The position numbers and the translations under genes are program-made. From Streptomyces europaeiscabiei (GTDB lineage Bacteria > Actinomycetota > Actinomycetes > Streptomycetales > Streptomycetaceae), in NCBI RefSeq assembly GCF_036346855.1, contig NZ_CP107841.1, positions 7,072,001 through 7,136,000 of the forward strand: a stretch of 64,000 nucleotides of DNA. Direction: 5' to 3'. Every line of letters starts with the position of its first letter. Position 1 is the first letter of the stretch. The notes beneath the pieces were generated by a model. The model did no database searches, was not told where the DNA came from, and saw only the letters and a program-made list of their open reading frames with translations. Below, in pieces: positions 61,734 through 64,000 of the stretch.

Positions 61734-61760
61734 TTGCTCTATCCCCTGAGCTACGGGGGC
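61689..61760 (-). tRNA. tRNA-Arg (anticodon CCG)
   Basis: On the minus strand a full cloverleaf can be drawn: acceptor GCCCCCG pairs with CGGGGGC plus discriminator A; D arm GCTC-AGGGGATA-GAGC; anticodon arm ACGGC-CTCCGGA-GCCGT with CCG at the centre; T arm GCAGG-TTCGAAT-CCTGC. The CCA end is not encoded. It is the target of the AICE; its 3' half is now provided by the element. Confidence 0.95.
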
Positions 61761-61936
61761 GTGTCGGGCGCCTTGTTCGGCGGCGACGGGTAGAACCCTA
61801 CCAGCTCTCCGAGGGAGATCATGAACGGGTTTTTGCGGGTGTGGAGGGTGAGGTTGAGCTGGGGGGAGACCGCCCGCAGGGGGTGGAAGTGGGGAAAACC
61901 CGGACGCGGCGGTGGGCGCGGACCTACTCTCGAGTT

Positions 61937-62449
61937 GTGCCAGGCGCGTCCGGCCGGGTGCTTGTTGTGGACGACAACAAGGTCATCCGGCAGCTGATCA
62001 GGGTCAATCTCGAGCTGGAGGGCTTCGAGGTGGTGACCGCGGCTGATGGTGCCGAGTGCCTGGACGTCGTTCATCAGGTGCGGCCCGACCTCATCACCCT
62101 CGACGTGGTCATGCCCCGCCTCGACGGCCTCCGTACCGCCGCCCGGCTCCGTGGCGACCCCCGGACGCGACGCCTTCCGCTCGCCATCATCAGCGCCTGT
62201 TCGCAGTACGAGGTTGAGGCCGGGCTCGACGTCGGGGTCGACGCGTTCCTCGCCAAGCCCTTCGAGCCGTCCGAACTCGTTGCCCTCGTAAGGAAGTTGA
62301 TGGAGCGAGGGAATGTCGGGGGCGGCGAAGCCGTGCCGTACGGGATCGAAGCCGACGGGCCCACTCCCGCAGGCGCCCCGGTCGGCGGGACCGGCGGCGG
62401 GAGCGACCACACCGAGCGCGCGGAACGCGCCGGCCGAACCGGAAACTGA
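61937..62449 (+). CDS. Single-domain response regulator with disordered tail
   Basis: 170 residues from the GTG at 61937. A CheY-like receiver: RVLVVDDNKVIRQLIRVNLELEGFEV with the acidic pair, the phospho-Asp in LITLDVVMPRLDGL, LAIISACSQYEVEAGLDVGVDAFLAKPFEPSEL with the switch Ser and Lys. No DNA-binding domain follows; a Gly/Pro-rich tail of about 45 residues ends the protein. Kinase and output partners are unknown. It precedes nrtL on the same strand in the core chromosome. Confidence 0.88.
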   Translation: MPGASGRVLVVDDNKVIRQLIRVNLELEGFEVVTAADGAECLDVVHQVRPDLITLDVVMPRLDGLRTAARLRGDPRTRRLPLAIISACSQYEVEAGLDVGVDAFLAKPFEPSELVALVRKLMERGNVGGGEAVPYGIEADGPTPAGAPVGGTGGGSDHTERAERAGRTGN

Positions 62450-62827
62450 CCTCGCGGACCTCGCGGACCTCGAGCCCCGCCCCCCGACGCCGCTTCGCCA
62501 TCCGTCCGACCGTCGCCACGCCGCGCGGGCGAATCCCCGGCCGACCCAGCCCTCCACCACCATCCACCTCCGTCCACCTCCGTCCACCTCTCGACCCTCA
62601 CCGCGGCGTCTGTCGCACCTCGTCCCAGCGGCCTTCGGGCCTTCCCGCGGCCTTCGGGCCTTCACACCGGCGATCTCTCGCCTCCCCCCATGACCCTCCG
62701 GCCCTTCCCCCTTCGCGACCTCTCGACCCTCACCGCGGCATCCCGTCGCCCCCGCCCCGTCCACATACCGGACCCTGGGCTAAACCGGCTCGCCTACCCA
62801 CCCCCCTCCTCCCCTACGCTTGTCCCC
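62450..62827. other. C-rich spacer before nrtL
   Basis: 378 bp with short direct repeats: TCCACCTCCG three times near 62560-62590, GCGGCCTTCGGGCCTTC twice near 62629-62663, and CTCTCGACCCTCACCGCGGC twice (about 62588 and 62712). No gene is supported. It should contain the nrtL promoter. Confidence 0.55.
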
Positions 62828-64000
62828 GTGACCCCCGTCGAGCTCTCCCGCACCGTGCTGCGCGCAGTGCGTCTTGCCGTGGCGGAGGGGGAGCTGAGCG
62901 TGGCGGTGCCTGCACGGGCCGTGGTGACTCCGCCGGGGCCCGGAGGGAGCGGGGACTACGCGACGAACATCGCGTTGCAGCTGGCCCGGCCCGCCGGACG
63001 GCCGCCACTGCAGGTCGCCGAGATACTGCGGTCCCATCTCAGCCGCACCGAGGGCGTCGCCGCCGTCGAGATCACTGGCCCCGGCTTCCTCAACATCCGT
63101 CTCGACCGGGCCGCCGTCACGGCGCTGGTACGCCGGATCCAAGGGGCTGAGGGCACCCGGGACGGTCGAGGCCCCGCCCCCCTCCCGTACGGTCACAGCG
63201 ACACCCTCACCGGGCAGGTCGTCCGGCTTCGGATCCCGTACGACATCCGGGCGGAAGTCGTCGCCGACGCGCTCGGACGGATCGTCGCCAGCCAGGGCGG
63301 TCGCGTAGAGGTCGATCACATGCGGCCCCAGGCCGCCGACAAGGTCAACGACCTCGACCGCCTCGACCACCTCGACAGCCCAGTCCCCCCAGTCCCCCCC
63401 GGCCCGCCCCGTGAGCCCGGCGACCCCGGTCGGCCCGACAAGGTCACGGAACCCCATCGCCCCAGCGCCCCGGACACTCGGCCCACTGCCCCGGACACGG
63501 CCACCGCCCCCGGCGCACCCATTGACCTTCGCCCCGTCCCCGCACCGGAAGACCCCACGCCCCTCGGCCCCGACGCGCTCCGCTGGGCGCTCCTGCACCC
63601 GGCCGCCCACGACCGCCCCCGGATCACCGCGGACCTCCTCGTGCAGCGGGCCGGAAACCCCCTCTTCCGGGTCCGCTACGCCCACGCCCGAGCCCGTGCG
63701 CTCACCCGCAACGCCGCGGCCCTCGGCTTCACCGGCACCCCGGGCGCCTTGGACACCCCTTCCACCTCGGGCGACCCGAACCCCGCGGACACCCCGAGCG
63801 CCCCGAATCGGCCCCCCGTGCGCCCCATTCCCCTCACCACCCCCGACGTCACCACCCCCCTCATCACCGCCCTCACCGCATACCCCTCCACCCTCGACCG
63901 AGCGGCCACGCACCGAGCCCCCGATCGTCTCGCCCGGCACCTGGTCGTCATCGCCGACGCCCTGCTCGCCTTCCAGCACACGGTGCTGCCGCGCGGCGAC
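62828..64000 (+). CDS. nrtL: ArgS-related anticodon-binding protein NrtL, cut by window end
   Basis: At least 391 residues from the GTG at 62828; the C-terminal end is beyond the window. The N-terminal part resembles the Arg-tRNA synthetase additional domain (GSGDYATNIALQLARPAGRPP; ILRSHLSRTEGVAAVEITGPGFLNIRL). A long Pro/Asp/Thr-rich insertion (about 180-240) lies where the catalytic Rossmann domain with HIGH and KMSKS would be, and neither motif is present. Then comes the DALR anticodon-binding part (PLFRVRYAHARARALTRNAA; RLARHLVVIADALLAFQHTVLPRGD). In Streptomyces this gene lies beside lysA and the threonine genes. It cannot aminoacylate; its role is unknown. Confidence 0.88.
   Translation, partial: MTPVELSRTVLRAVRLAVAEGELSVAVPARAVVTPPGPGGSGDYATNIALQLARPAGRPPLQVAEILRSHLSRTEGVAAVEITGPGFLNIRLDRAAVTALVRRIQGAEGTRDGRGPAPLPYGHSDTLTGQVVRLRIPYDIRAEVVADALGRIVASQGGRVEVDHMRPQAADKVNDLDRLDHLDSPVPPVPPGPPREPGDPGRPDKVTEPHRPSAPDTRPTAPDTATAPGAPIDLRPVPAPEDPTPLGPDALRWALLHPAAHDRPRITADLLVQRAGNPLFRVRYAHARARALTRNAAALGFTGTPGALDTPSTSGDPNPADTPSAPNRPPVRPIPLTTPDVTTPLITALTAYPSTLDRAATHRAPDRLARHLVVIADALLAFQHTVLPRGD

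Noticed and set aside
61751..62764. 337-residue frame antisense to the response regulator
   Set aside because: It is Gly/Arg-rich, overlaps the tRNA end, and opposes a clear CheY-like gene.

Overview
The window is high-GC actinomycete DNA and almost certainly a Streptomyces chromosome. The evidence is a conservon (cvnABCD), an SpoIIIE/FtsK-type (pSAM2-like) integrative conjugative element in a tRNA-Arg gene, a Ku/LigD-polymerase repair neighbourhood, an NrtL-type ArgS-related gene at the right edge, GTG/TTG starts, and short GC-rich interspersed repeats of the kind common in Streptomyces. Nothing can be named to species.

Layout. 1-4.3 kb: a cvnABCD operon (cvnA cut by the window edge) followed by a styrene/indole monooxygenase-like flavoprotein. 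4.3-16.5 kb: ordinary core genes: a secreted coiled-coil protein, a TetR regulator, an AurF-like diiron oxygenase, DUF3291, a penicillin-binding protein translationally coupled to an FtsW/RodA-type protein, a lipoprotein coupled to a sensor kinase, a dual-specificity phosphatase and a NERD-like protein. 16.5-30.7 kb: the repair neighbourhood, with a LigD-type polymerase, a UvrA-like ATPase and a chromosomal ku gene. That ku is split at codon 38 by an 8.7-kb Tn554-type transposon (21002-29724). The transposon carries tnpA-tnpB-tnpC, a PAP2 phosphatase, a NarL-type two-component system and its own, different ku gene. 30.7-36.3 kb: a ketosynthase, a UPF0104 membrane protein, a ferredoxin-like protein and repeat-rich spacers.

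36.3-39.6 kb: a compact locus with a PatA/PatG-type subtilase, a stand-alone protein resembling the C-terminal part of cyanobactin PatG, a small conserved PCGGC protein, and two Cys-rich peptides that share a leader with a PGF-x-AE core. I see no YcaO or other heterocyclase gene. I read this as a candidate peptide-maturation (RiPP-like) system.

40.19-61.73 kb: a 21.5-kb pSAM2-like AICE inserted in tRNA-Arg(CCG) and bounded by 47-bp direct repeats. The right half is the plasmid-like backbone: GntR regulators with visible operators, TraSA/FtsK-like translocase, Spd-like membrane proteins, HUH replication initiator, excisionase and integrase. The left half is accessory cargo: a lower-GC DUF262 + HEPN gene pair that looks like a defence module, a lower-GC membrane protein, a DUF1152 gene whose last codons were hit by an IS481-family element, and long direct and inverted repeats. 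A fragment of a second, related integrase lies just outside the left attachment site and records an earlier element at the same tRNA. 61.9-64 kb: back in the core chromosome, with a response regulator and nrtL (cut by the window edge).

Most starts were chosen from overlap coupling or visible Shine-Dalgarno sequences. Family assignments rest on reading motifs in the translations; no database search was run.
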